64,000 nt of DNA from G963668605 sp963793625 (GTDB lineage: Bacteria > Acidobacteriota > Terriglobia > Bryobacterales > Bryobacteraceae). Below are positions 1 to 8,502 of this stretch, in pieces. Below the pieces are notes generated by a model. The model saw nothing but the letters and a program-made list of their open reading frames with translations. It was not told the DNA's origin and searched no databases. Within the stretch, counting starts at the first letter, position 1. Every line of letters begins with the position of its first letter. Made by a program: the position numbers and the translations under genes. Where the stretch lies: NCBI GenBank assembly GCA_963793625.1, contig CAWCAT010000020.1, positions 62,001-126,000 of the forward strand, in the 5' to 3' direction.

Positions 1-1140
1 GCAGCCTATGAGAGCGGAGGACGCGAAGCGCTAGAGACCACGCTCAACCGCTTTGCCGAAGACGGTGCACTGAAAGCATATTTCTCCGACGCATCCGGCC
101 GGGACCTGGTAAGCGGCGTGGATCGTTCAGACCTGGTCCGCGCCGTAGGGACAACCGGTGGCAGGATCAGCCTTCAGGACGATCGCACGGTGCTGGCAAG
201 AGCGTCCGACGACGGGAAATACTGGTTCTTCCTGGAACTGCCCAGACGCAGATTTTTCATCTGGTTCCTGCACCCACATTATCTCTGGATTCTGGGGATC
301 GCGGTCTTGCTGTGTTACGTGCTGGCCCGCAGCCTGACTGCTCCTTTGCGCCGTTTGCAGAACGCCGTGCAGGCATTTGGACAAGGTGATTTGTCTGCAC
401 GCGTCCGTTCGAAACGCCGTGACGAAATGGGGGAATTATCCAAGAACTTCGACCACATGGCTGACCGCCTGCAACTGCTGATGACGGCCGAACGGCGCCT
501 GCTGGCCGATGTCTCACACGAACTGCGATCGCCACTGGCGCGACTGAGCGTCGCAGTCGAACTCGCCCGCACGGGAGAAGACCGCGAGGCTGCTTTAAGC
601 CGAATACAACGCGAAGCGGACCGCTTGAATACCTTGGTTGGCGAACTTCTGCAGGTGACCCGCGCTGAACTGGACCCCTCGATGCGCAGGAAAGAAGGAG
701 TTTTGCTCGACCAGTTAGTAACCGAAATTGTGGAAGATTCGCGGATCGAAACGCAGGCTCGCGACGTGTCGCTAAATCTGGAGCCTCTGCCTGAAATAAA
801 ACTGGAGGGCGATCCGGAGCTGTTGCGGCGCGGGATCGAGAATGTCATTCGCAATGCAATCAAATACGCGCCTGCCGGCAGCGCCGTGGATGTGAACATG
901 CATTCGAACCCGGGTAGAATACTGATCAGCGTGCGGGATCGCGGGCCTGGCGTTCCGGAAGGGGAACTGGCGCGCATCTTCGATCCGTTCTACCGCGTGG
1001 AGGCGGATCGCAATCGCACAACCGGCGGAGTTGGGCTGGGCCTTGCTATTGCGCGGCGCGCCGTGGAATTGCACAATGGCTTTTTGCGTGCGAAGAATGT
1101 GCAGCCAGGGCTGCTGGTGGAAATCGAACTACTGAGATAG
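1..1140 (+). CDS. Sensor histidine kinase, CpxA/BaeS-like (5' end outside window)
   Basis: The reading frame is open from base 1, so the N-terminus and sensor domain start lie outside the window. What is visible is the end of a periplasmic sensor region, a transmembrane segment (about bases 258-330) and a HAMP linker (about 320-470). A HisKA dimerisation domain follows, with the phosphoacceptor His at 517-519 in the motif DVSHELRSPL, and then a HATPase_c domain. That domain has the N-box VIRNAIKYAP, the G1 box DRGPGVPEG, the F box IFDPFYR and the G2 box GVGLGLAIARR. All catalytic boxes look intact. It should autophosphorylate in the inner membrane and pass phosphate to a response regulator, which is probably encoded just upstream and is not seen here. 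The stimulus is unknown; the CpxA/BaeS similarity is by architecture only. Confidence 0.9.
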   Translation, partial: AAYESGGREALETTLNRFAEDGALKAYFSDASGRDLVSGVDRSDLVRAVGTTGGRISLQDDRTVLARASDDGKYWFFLELPRRRFFIWFLHPHYLWILGIAVLLCYVLARSLTAPLRRLQNAVQAFGQGDLSARVRSKRRDEMGELSKNFDHMADRLQLLMTAERRLLADVSHELRSPLARLSVAVELARTGEDREAALSRIQREADRLNTLVGELLQVTRAELDPSMRRKEGVLLDQLVTEIVEDSRIETQARDVSLNLEPLPEIKLEGDPELLRRGIENVIRNAIKYAPAGSAVDVNMHSNPGRILISVRDRGPGVPEGELARIFDPFYRVEADRNRTTGGVGLGLAIARRAVELHNGFLRAKNVQPGLLVEIELLR

Positions 1141-1150
1141 CGGAGAGAAG

Positions 1151-1468
1151 ATGCAAAGAATCTGTTTTACGCTGCAAGTGAAACCCGACCGGCTGGAAGA
1201 GTACAAAGAACGTCATAAGGAAGTCTGGCCTGAGATGCGCCAGGCACTGAGCGATACGGGCTGGGGCAACTACTCGCTGTTCTTGCGGGAAGATGGATTG
1301 CTGATCGGCTATCTGGAGACCAACGACTTCCAAGCCGCGCGGGCTGGCATGGCCGCGGAACCAGTCAACAGCCGCTGGCAGGACGAAATGGCCGGATTTT
1401 TCGTGAGCGACGGGCGCCACGCCGATAAGCAAATGGCACCGTTACCCGAAGTATTTCACCTGGACTGA
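1151..1468 (+). CDS. rhaM: L-rhamnose mutarotase
   Basis: A 105-residue protein of the usual RhaM size. It interconverts the alpha and beta anomers of L-rhamnose in the cytoplasm. The family pattern is clear: an N-terminal ICFTLQVKPDRLEEYK strand-helix, the HKEVWPEM segment with the expected His (residue 22), a central LREDGLLIGYLET hairpin and a C-terminal FFV/EVFHLD end. It starts 10 bases after the kinase stop. Its 3' end overlaps the convergent dehydrogenase gene by 13 bases, so no terminator fits between them. Pairing with the nearby SDR, sugar-binding lipoprotein and Ldh2 genes on the other strand suggests a rhamnose or related sugar theme, but no rhamnose isomerase or kinase is present here. 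Confidence 0.88.
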   Translation: MQRICFTLQVKPDRLEEYKERHKEVWPEMRQALSDTGWGNYSLFLREDGLLIGYLETNDFQAARAGMAAEPVNSRWQDEMAGFFVSDGRHADKQMAPLPEVFHLD

Positions 1469-2517
1469 GCAGGCAAGAGAACATCGCCGCGCTTCGCGAT
1501 CTCCACAAGGTGGCTCCAGAGCCCCGGTTCCACAGGCACGCCATGAACCATGCGTTCGGCCTGATAACGCGCCTCTGGTTCTCCAGCTACCAGGACTTCG
1601 TCGTACCCGGAGGCGGGGGCGGAAGATTTCAGTGACTGCACCAGACGCTCCATGCGCTGCTGGAATTCGTCGCGATCTATGAAGCGCGAAACGTCAATGC
1701 CCAAGAACATTTGGCTGACGCGCAATGGCTTGCCGGGCATCGCGATGCCGCCGAGGTCGGTCAGCATTCCCCCGCCCGCGAGCACAGCACAGAGGATCTC
1801 CACCATAACGGCGAGTCCGCTGCCCTTATACCCTCCAAGCGGCATTGCCAGCCCCTTGATGGCGACCTGTGTATCGGTAGTGGGCACGCCTTCGCGGTCC
1901 ATCGCCCAACCCGCAGGAACAGTGGGTTCGCCGGCATACAAAGCCTTGTAGATCTTTCCGCGCGCGACTGTTGTGGTCGCCATGTCCAGCAGCCACGATC
2001 CGCCCGCGGTGCTGGGTACCGCCATGCAGATTGGGTTCGTTCCGAGACGCGGCTCCTTGCCTTGCCAGGGCGCGATAGATGGGGATGCGTTACACATTAC
2101 GATACCGATCAGCCCCGAGGCGGCGAACCGTTGTGCCCACCATGCTGCTGCGCCGAAGTGGCTCGATTCGCGTGCTACCACCATCCCAAAGCCGTTCGCG
2201 TGCGCCAACCGAATGGCGTGATCCGTGCAGACATCCGCGACCACCTGTCCGATTGCGTTTTCGCCGTCGTAAACCATCGATCCGCCGTTTTCGGACACAA
2301 CGTGGCCATCGGCATGGATATCGATGTCGCCGCTAAGCATGCGCTCGATGTAAAGTGGCAGCAGTTGGACGCCGTGCGAATCGACACCGCGCAGGTTGGA
2401 CGAGACCAGTGACCCGGCTACCAACTTCGCTTTCGCGGCGCAAACGCCATTGGCTTCCAGCAAAGCGGCTGCAAAATGCTCCAGTTCGTCGTGCGGGAAA
2501 AACAATTCAGAGTTCAT
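1456..2517 (-). CDS. Ldh2/MDH2-family NAD(P)-dependent malate/lactate-type dehydrogenase
   Basis: A 353-residue member of the Ldh2 family, which oxidises or reduces 2-hydroxy acids (malate, lactate, ureidoglycolate, sugar-acid intermediates) with NAD(P) and is unrelated to classical lactate dehydrogenase. Visible marks are NLRGVDSHGV (residues 41-50), ESSHFGAAAWW with the likely catalytic His120, and the glycine-rich LGGYKGSGLAVMVEIL. The length is normal. The start codon overlaps the stop of the upstream binding-protein gene by one base (TAATG), so the two are translationally coupled. The exact substrate cannot be told from sequence. With rhaM alongside and an SDR upstream, a sugar-acid catabolic step is a reasonable inference. 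Confidence 0.8.
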   Translation of the reverse strand: MNSELFFPHDELEHFAAALLEANGVCAAKAKLVAGSLVSSNLRGVDSHGVQLLPLYIERMLSGDIDIHADGHVVSENGGSMVYDGENAIGQVVADVCTDHAIRLAHANGFGMVVARESSHFGAAAWWAQRFAASGLIGIVMCNASPSIAPWQGKEPRLGTNPICMAVPSTAGGSWLLDMATTTVARGKIYKALYAGEPTVPAGWAMDREGVPTTDTQVAIKGLAMPLGGYKGSGLAVMVEILCAVLAGGGMLTDLGGIAMPGKPLRVSQMFLGIDVSRFIDRDEFQQRMERLVQSLKSSAPASGYDEVLVAGEPEARYQAERMVHGVPVEPGLWSHLVEIAKRGDVLLPAQSR

Positions 2518-3494
2518 TATTTCGAATTTTTCTTAACGTCGGGTGAGAGCAGCTGTTTCACGTCGGGCTTGTCAAGATCGCCGGCGTGCAACACGCGTGC
2601 ATCCAGATCCATGCGCTTAGCGGGTGTTTTGCCGTTGATCTTGTCAACCAGAGTGCGCACGGCTTCGTAGCCAATCCGGTAAGGATCCTGAACAACCATG
2701 GCGGAGATGGTGCCGGCTTTCAGGTCCTCGATCATGCTCGGCGCGGAATCGAAGGATACGAATTTGAGCTTGCCTGTGAGACCGCGGGCTTTAATGGCAA
2801 GCGCGGCGCCAACCGAACTGGGTTCGGAAGAGGCGAAGAGTCCGTCAAGGTCCGGGTGGGCGGTGAGAATATTTTCGGTGGCGGCCATTGCTTTGGCACG
2901 ATCGGAGAGACCGTATTGCTGTGCCGCGATGTGAATTTTGGGGAACTCCTTCGCGATCACGTCTTGAAAGCCCTTTTCGCGATCCATGGTGGAACTGCTG
3001 CCCGGCGCATGTAGCACAATGCCGACTTCGCCCTTGCCGCCAATGAGCCGCGCAAGTTCGCGAGCCGCAGCCTGTCCGGCGCTGTAGTTATTCGTGGCAA
3101 CGAAGGTGACGTAGTTTTCCGAATCGAGACCGGAATCGAAGATCGTGACCGGAATGCCCTGAGCGACGGCCCGATCGAGTGGTGCAACCAGGGCCTTGCG
3201 TTCCGATGCTGCCAGCGCAATCCCGTCGACGCGTCTGGAAATCATGGAATCGACGATCTGAATCTGGCGGCTGTAGTCGGTCTCAGTTGCTGGTCCATTC
3301 CAGAGGATTTCGACATTAAGCGCTTCTCCGGCCGCACGCGCTCCAGCTTCGGTGGAAACCCAGAAGAGGTGCGAAGTCGCCTTCGGAATAACTGCGATCA
3401 CTTTGCGTTTATCGCGCTGGCACCCAGAGCTCAGCAACGCCGCAAAAAGCATTGAAAAAGTAAGAAGTCTAACGCGCACACCAGCCCCCGTCAA
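2517..3494 (-). CDS. RbsB-like sugar ABC transporter substrate-binding lipoprotein
   Basis: A periplasmic-binding protein of the Peripla_BP_4 (ribose/galactose) type, about 325 residues. It begins with a lipoprotein signal ending LLSSGC, so the mature protein would be lipid-anchored through Cys25. The core motifs are IAVIPKATSHLFWV, ILWNGPATETDYSRQIQIVDSMI, VTIFDSGLDSENYVTFVATN and DGLFASSEPSSVGAALAIKARG, typical of LacI-fold sugar binders. The longest start is TTG at 3494. A GTG at 3479, lying just inside the end of the upstream SDR gene, is an equally good choice and gives a shorter, better signal peptide. No permease or ATPase gene lies nearby, so it is an orphan binding protein that must use a transporter encoded elsewhere or act as a sensor. 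Confidence 0.85.
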   Translation of the reverse strand: MTGAGVRVRLLTFSMLFAALLSSGCQRDKRKVIAVIPKATSHLFWVSTEAGARAAGEALNVEILWNGPATETDYSRQIQIVDSMISRRVDGIALAASERKALVAPLDRAVAQGIPVTIFDSGLDSENYVTFVATNNYSAGQAAARELARLIGGKGEVGIVLHAPGSSSTMDREKGFQDVIAKEFPKIHIAAQQYGLSDRAKAMAATENILTAHPDLDGLFASSEPSSVGAALAIKARGLTGKLKFVSFDSAPSMIEDLKAGTISAMVVQDPYRIGYEAVRTLVDKINGKTPAKRMDLDARVLHAGDLDKPDVKQLLSPDVKKNSK

Positions 3495-4227
3495 TTAAAA
3501 TATCGGTGCCGGTGATGAATCCGGCGTCTTCCGAACAAAGAAATACGGCGAGTTGTCCAATCTCTTCGACCTTGCCCCAGCGGCCGACGGGAATGCTGGA
3601 AATAAACTGCGCATTTACCACGGGATCATTCAGCAACGCCGTGTTCATTTCGGTGGCGAATGGGCCCGGGCTGATTCCGACAACCGTTATACCATCTGCA
3701 GCCACTTCCTGAGCGAGTGCGCGTATGAGGCCGAGCAAGCCTGCTTTGCTCGCCGAGTAGGCGGCGCGTCCAGGCAGAGATACGTGACTCATGATGGAAC
3801 TCATGTTGAGGATGCGCCCGTAGCCACGACCCTGCATGTGCGGGATGAACGAGCGGCACATTAGAAAGACGCTCGTGAGATTCGTCGTGAGTACAGAAGA
3901 CCACTCGTCGAGAGTGAATTCGACCACTGGCTTGCGCACGTTAATACCGGCGTTATTTATCAGGATGTCAACTTTGCCATACTTCGCAATAACTTCCTTC
4001 TCCAGACGCAGCACCTGGTCTTCTTTAGCAATGTCGGCCTGAAATACTTCTGCCGTGGCACCAAGCTGTCGCGCCTCAGAGGCGACGGTAGAAAGCTGCT
4101 GCAAGTCGCGGGAAACCAGGGCGAGTTGGACGCCGGCCTCGCCAAGCGCGAGTGCCATGGCTTTGCCCAAACCCTTGCTGGCGCCGGTAATCAGCGCCAC
4201 TTTACCTTCAAGTTTTTTCATTCTCAA
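3469..4227 (-). CDS. SDR-family oxidoreductase (FabG / gluconate 5-dehydrogenase-like)
   Basis: A 252-residue classical short-chain dehydrogenase. The Rossmann motif TGASKGLG is at residues 14-21, NNAG at 91-94, the catalytic Ser near 144 and the Y-x3-K pair at Tyr157/Lys161 (YSASK). The C-terminal GFITGTDILIDGG is the usual family ending. It would reduce or oxidise a carbonyl/alcohol with NAD(P)H in the cytoplasm. Sequence style is closest to sugar-acid or acetoin-type SDRs, but FabG-like activity cannot be excluded. A second Met two codons in (MKKLEGK) is a plausible alternative start. Its 3' end overlaps the binding-protein gene, so SDR, binding protein and Ldh2 form one transcription unit. 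Confidence 0.85.
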   Translation of the reverse strand: MRMKKLEGKVALITGASKGLGKAMALALGEAGVQLALVSRDLQQLSTVASEARQLGATAEVFQADIAKEDQVLRLEKEVIAKYGKVDILINNAGINVRKPVVEFTLDEWSSVLTTNLTSVFLMCRSFIPHMQGRGYGRILNMSSIMSHVSLPGRAAYSASKAGLLGLIRALAQEVAADGITVVGISPGPFATEMNTALLNDPVVNAQFISSIPVGRWGKVEEIGQLAVFLCSEDAGFITGTDILIDGGWCAR

Positions 4228-4236
4228 ATTTTCCTG

Positions 4237-4719
4237 TCAGGCCTTGCCGAGTGGCGGCGTGGTGGGTCCGCCCGGAGTCTGGTCTTGCTTGTAGTGACTG
4301 TGGGAAGCATGCAAGATCGTATCCGCTACGAATTGGGGCCGGTCGATGTTGGCCATTACGATTCCGCTCGATTCTCCCGCGGTTTCAATGGCAATGTTGC
4401 CGGTGTTCAGCATGCGCTGGAACAGGTTCTGCTCGACGCGAACGTCCTGCACTTTGCGCAATTCCATGATGCGCGTGGTCTTGGTGAATAACCCGGATTC
4501 AAATCGGAGCCGGTAATCCTCCAGTTGAAGCGTCGTGAAAACCCGTCGGCCATGAGCCATGAGGGTACCGATAACGATGAGCGCCGGGAAAATGTGCAGC
4601 CAGTGCTTGGGAGGCTCAGGCGGAGTCAGGTTGTAGTTGTACCAGACAATGCCCAAGGCGATCAGCACGGCCACCGCATACCACGGCTTCAGCAACTTCG
4701 CACTTGGATGTACGGTCAT
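4237..4719 (-). CDS. Membrane PH-domain protein (bPH_2 / YdbS-like)
   Basis: A 160-residue protein with two N-terminal hydrophobic segments (about residues 12-28 and 42-54). The bacterial PH domain follows, recognisable by the run of short strands: LEDYRLRFESGLF, MELRKVQDVRVEQ and NTGNIAIETAG. YdbS/YdbT-type proteins sit in the inner membrane with the PH fold in the cytoplasm. Their exact role is uncertain; links to antibiotic tolerance and envelope stress have been reported for the family. The tail is a short low-complexity Gly/Pro stretch. It lies 10 bases from the SDR gene and 14 bases from the methyltransferase gene, so it is probably cotranscribed. Confidence 0.75.
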   Translation of the reverse strand: MTVHPSAKLLKPWYAVAVLIALGIVWYNYNLTPPEPPKHWLHIFPALIVIGTLMAHGRRVFTTLQLEDYRLRFESGLFTKTTRIMELRKVQDVRVEQNLFQRMLNTGNIAIETAGESSGIVMANIDRPQFVADTILHASHSHYKQDQTPGGPTTPPLGKA

Positions 4720-4733
4720 CTTGTGATTCTATG

Positions 4734-6170
4734 CTACAAGCGGTGTGCCACGACGGCATAATCAAGGCAACCAAAGAATTGATCCAGGAACTCGCGTGGC
4801 AAGCCGGCAACCGCAGGCATGGAATCCTCAGCGGGAAAGCGCTTGATCACTTGGATGCTTCCGAAACCAGCCTCCTCCAAATAGAACACAAGCAGCGGAG
4901 ACGGAACCGGGCGCATGTGCGTCGGATCCAGATAAAAATGCGTGGCGAAAATCGCCAGGCACTCAGGATTCGGCGTCTCGATTGCGAGCACGCCGCCGCG
5001 CTGCAAGACTCTGGGCGGCCAGGCGGATGAAATCCGGAAGCCGCTCGGGTTGCAGGTGCTCGACGACTTGCCCACAGAAAATACCATCGAGCGAGGCGTG
5101 CGGCAGATTATCGAGATACGGAAAGAGATCGGCTTTTTCGGCCTGAAAGCCCTTGCGTGCGGCAGATTGCGACACACTCGTCGCTAAGATCGATACCTTG
5201 CGCGGGAGATCCCCGCTTCGTGCAGGACAGAGAGAAACTCGCCGCGCCCGCAGCCGATGTCTAATACGTTTTTGCAGTCCTTGAAAGTAAGGAAGATAGA
5301 AGCGCTGGTTTTCCTTGACGTACTCAGAGGTGCCGCGGAATCGGTCCGCAAATCGCAGCGAATCAAAATTTAGTTCGTGTGCTGGCTGTTCGGCATTGGC
5401 GGCGGGCCCCTGAACGGCAACCGCCTGCGACATCGCACGCTGCCGAATGACTCGCAACTCATTGTGGATCAGGCGTTCATATTCTTCGCGAATGCGCGCA
5501 AGGTCATCCCACATGCGCTTTTGCATCTTCGGCCGATGGAACGCTCCAGCGCTCCGGTGAAATCCCGATGCTGCGAACTGACGATATCTCGAAAATTACC
5601 TTCCATCACCGTGGCGCGGTGCGTTGACGCGGCTTGCAGATCGGCAACACTGCGCAGGAACTGCACTTCATTGACTGAGAGCTTCCGTTCCCATTCCTGA
5701 CGCCATTGCGACCAGTGGTCGCGAACGTCCTTCAGTTCCTTTGCTTCGTCTGAGAGTCGCGCTGCGCTGTTCGCAATCCCCTGCAGCTTCGCCTCGATTT
5801 CTTTCATTGCGGCTTGCTGTTGGGCGGCCAGATTTTGCGCTGTCAGCTTGTAGTCGTTGAGAGCGCCCAGTGTCGCTTCGACACAAGCCATCACGCCACG
5901 ATTAAACTCGACCTGTTCGCGAATATGCCAATCGAGACCGCGCGCGACGAGCCGCTTGACCTTCTGCGCGACACTGTTGAGCAGACCGCCGCGACGCGGA
6001 TTGACTGTGCCAATCGCGGCTACCTTGGATTCAGCGGCATCGCGGGCGTGAACGATCGGCATCAGGTCCGGGAGAGGGACTGACGCGGAGCCCGCCGTCC
6101 CATCTGGGTAACGAGCGCGAACCCGTTGCTGAATTTCCCGGATAGCTGAGGCTATGTCGTCAGCGGCCAC
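4734..6170 (-). CDS. SAM-dependent methyltransferase with N-terminal helical region; reading frame broken by several indels
   Basis: Five overlapping reading frames join into one protein of about 478 residues if four single-base shifts are corrected, near 5530, 5275, 5190 and 5010. The N-terminal half is helical and charged (SAIREIQQRVRARY at the start, then long coiled-coil-like stretches). The C-terminal half is a class I methyltransferase with motif I VLDIGCGRGEF, then IFCGQVVEHLQPE and VLAIETPNPE. The best start is GTG at 6170, which overlaps the queF stop by 11 bases. The parts match one continuous family protein and there are no extra substitutions or internal stops within each segment, so assembly errors are more likely than decay. 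The substrate is unknown; LPS or polysaccharide capping is possible. Confidence 0.65.
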
Positions 6171-6558
6171 GCTTCTTGCTCCAACTTGCTGAGATGCGGC
6201 TGTAAACACCGCCGCGCGGAGTGAACTCGCCAACAATTGTAGCGCTGACCGGCTTGCACGCTTTCACGACATCGTTCAGGAACCGATTGACCGTGTTTTC
6301 CTGGAAGATGCCGAGATTGCGGTAAGCGATCATGTACATTTTGATCGATTTCAATTCCAGGCACCACTTCTCAGGGACGTAGGTCAGCGTGAGCGTGCCA
6401 TGGTCCGGCAGTCCGGTCTTGGGACAGACTGAAGTGAACTCCGGAAACTCAATCTGAATCTCGTAATTCGGGAACTGGTTTTCCCAGACTTCGATCTCTG
6501 GCAGTGGCGCATCCAATCCGGATTTCGCGTGCGTCTCTGTATAGTCGCGGTTTTTCAT
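6160..6558 (-). CDS. queF: NADPH-dependent 7-cyano-7-deazaguanine (preQ0) reductase
   Basis: A 132-residue single-domain (YkvM-type) QueF. It reduces the nitrile of preQ0 to the amine of preQ1 in queuosine biosynthesis in the cytoplasm. The catalytic Cys45 (FTSVCPKTGLPD) and Asp52 are present, and Glu87 (FQENTVNRF) sits 42 residues after the cysteine, matching the spacing in the Bacillus enzyme. The start ATG overlaps the stop of the ornithine cyclodeaminase gene by four bases, and a methyltransferase start lies inside its 3' end. The gene is therefore in the middle of a tightly coupled operon that contains no other queuosine gene. Confidence 0.95.
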   Translation of the reverse strand: MKNRDYTETHAKSGLDAPLPEIEVWENQFPNYEIQIEFPEFTSVCPKTGLPDHGTLTLTYVPEKWCLELKSIKMYMIAYRNLGIFQENTVNRFLNDVVKACKPVSATIVGEFTPRGGVYSRISASWSKKRGR

Positions 6559-7797
6559 TTAGGTGTTTCCATCAATGTTCTTGCCAGCAGATCCAGGAAC
6601 AGACCAACGTCGGTCACGACGCCAACAGCTTGTCCGGTGCCGCGATCACTGACCTTCGTCGCGACTGCGGGGTTAATATCGACACAGACGATTTTGACCC
6701 AACTCGGCAGCATGTTGCCGACCGCGATGGAGTGCAGCATGGAACCAAGGCAGAGGACCAGGCCGGCGCCTCGCAACTGTTCCGCATACGCATCCTGCGC
6801 TGCGTTGATCTCAGTCATCGTGTCAGGCAGCGGCCCGTCATCACGCAGGCTGCCTGCCAGCACGAAGGGCACGTTGGCCTTCACGCATTCATACATAACA
6901 CCGGATTTCAAACGCCCGCTTTCGACAGCCTGTGCGAATGCTGCCGGCGTGAAAAATAGCGTTGATGGCGCGCATGTGATTGCGATGACCATGCTCTTCC
7001 TGGCGGCCGTCTGCGATGCGTATGCCGAGAGACGTGCCGAAAAGAGCCGCTTCGATATCGTGAACGCCAAGCGCATTTCCGCTTAGCAGTGCCTGTACAT
7101 AACCTTCGCGAATCAGAACCGAAAGCGGGGCGACGCCGCCCGTGTGAACCACAACCGGACCGGCAACAATGACGACTTTCTTTCCCTCAGCGCGCACCTG
7201 CTGGATAAGTTGCATGGTCTGACGGACGGCGGTTTCCACCTGCCGTTCCGAGGAGATGCCGTTGCTCATGAAGGCGAACGCAAGGCGGTCGCGTTCCTTG
7301 GCTTCCGGCACCACGCGAATACCGCGCATGCCAACGACTACCTGATCACCTATCTTCAAATCGCGCAAACGGCGGCAATATGGGGTGCCATCTTTAACGA
7401 CGATCATGGCGTCCATGCGTTGATTTTCAACGGTGACCCAATCCTGATCGAGGCGCACCTGCGTACGGTGATTGGTAGTGGAATAGAAGTCTTCGGGCGC
7501 GCAGCGGTCGCACTCCACGGGGCGCAACTCGGCGCTGCCGGCATCAACCGGCGTGCACCCAAGTGTTATGAGCTGGGCAAGAATTTTGTCCATCTGCGGC
7601 TGCGAGGACGCATCCAGCTTCAGCCGGAGGCGCGACGGATCGCTATTAGTGCGGCCGATATGAAAATGCTCAACTTCGAACTTGCCGCTGTATTCTACGA
7701 CAGTGTCGAAGATCTGCTCCATGATATGGGAGTCGATCAGGTGGCCTTCCGCCTCAACGACTTCAGAGATGGAGAGCGTATTGCTGGTAGGATTCAT
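6555..7797 (-). CDS. TIGR00300-family ornithine cyclodeaminase (LOR/SDH-like), one frameshift
   Basis: Two frames, 7797-6940 and about 6935-6555, join into a 413-residue protein if one extra base near 6936 is removed. The N-terminal half carries the LOR/SDH conserved domain (EVVEAEGHLIDSHIMEQIFD and a pair of C-x2-C residues, VECDRCAPEDF). The C-terminal half has GRQEEHGHRNHMRAIN, then a Rossmann-like section ending in CVDINPAVATKVSDRG. The family includes a characterised archaeal ornithine cyclodeaminase, which makes proline from ornithine, and the C-terminal part of cyanobacterial arginine-degrading enzymes. The assignment to ornithine is by family and has not been shown here. The stop overlaps the queF start. 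Confidence 0.75.
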
Positions 7798-7851
7798 GAC
7801 GTCAGTGAAACAGGTCCTTTGTTAAAGAATAGCCGAGACGGGGAGAAAGAT

Positions 7852-8499
7852 TCACTTGCGCGCGAGCCAGGCCAGAAAAAGGCCATCCGGCTCAACGTCT
7901 TCCCAGTATGAAATGTACTGGCTGGAAACCTCGCTGCAGTGGCGTTTTAGCAGACGCTCCAGATCTTCGCGGCGGAACCATTTTTCCCAGCCAGGAGTCT
8001 GCAGGCGGCCCCAATGCTCGGCGTTCTTGTCGATGATTACGATGCGCCCGCCGGGTTTGACTACGCGGCAGATTTCAGCGATGGCGCGCTCGATATCGAC
8101 GGCATGTTCCAGCGATTCCGTGGCATAGGCTGCGTCAAAAGAGGCGTCGCGCAACGGCAGGTCCGTCATGCTCGCGGAAACGGGCGCGATACCCTCAGGG
8201 ACAAATCGCAGCATGGATTCGGCGAGATCCAGCGCTACGATGCGCGATTCCGGGTGCTGCTCCTTGATGACTCGCGCGAAGCGTCCTTTGCCGCAGCCCA
8301 CATCGAGTACGCGTTTGCCGCTTAGGTCGCCGAAGTGGCGCAGGATGAGCTGGACGTGGAAAATGCGGGGGTCGATCGTGGACGGAAAGTGTTCTTCGTC
8401 GGCTGCCGCTTCTTCAAAGGAAATGCGGATCTGCCGAAGCAGATCCGCATCCAGTTGAGGCTTGGCCGGTTTCGAAAAAATCCGCGAAAGCCACTTCAC
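7852..8499 (-). CDS. Class I SAM-dependent methyltransferase (Methyltransf_11 type)
   Basis: A 215-residue intact methyltransferase. Motif I is VLDVGCGKGRFA (around residue 65), the acidic end of strand 2 is IVALDLAESM, motif II region is FDAAYATESLEH and motif III is VVKPGGRIVIID. The N-terminal 50 residues form a short helical lead. The C-terminus (YWEDVEPDGLFLAWLARK) is typical of UbiE/biotin-type small-molecule or lipid methyltransferases, but the substrate is not recognisable. It starts four bases after the phosphofructokinase stop, so it is in the same transcript. A 54-base gap separates it from the cyclodeaminase. Confidence 0.8.
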   Translation of the reverse strand: MKWLSRIFSKPAKPQLDADLLRQIRISFEEAAADEEHFPSTIDPRIFHVQLILRHFGDLSGKRVLDVGCGKGRFARVIKEQHPESRIVALDLAESMLRFVPEGIAPVSASMTDLPLRDASFDAAYATESLEHAVDIERAIAEICRVVKPGGRIVIIDKNAEHWGRLQTPGWEKWFRREDLERLLKRHCSEVSSQYISYWEDVEPDGLFLAWLARK

Positions 8500-8502
8500 G
8501 GT

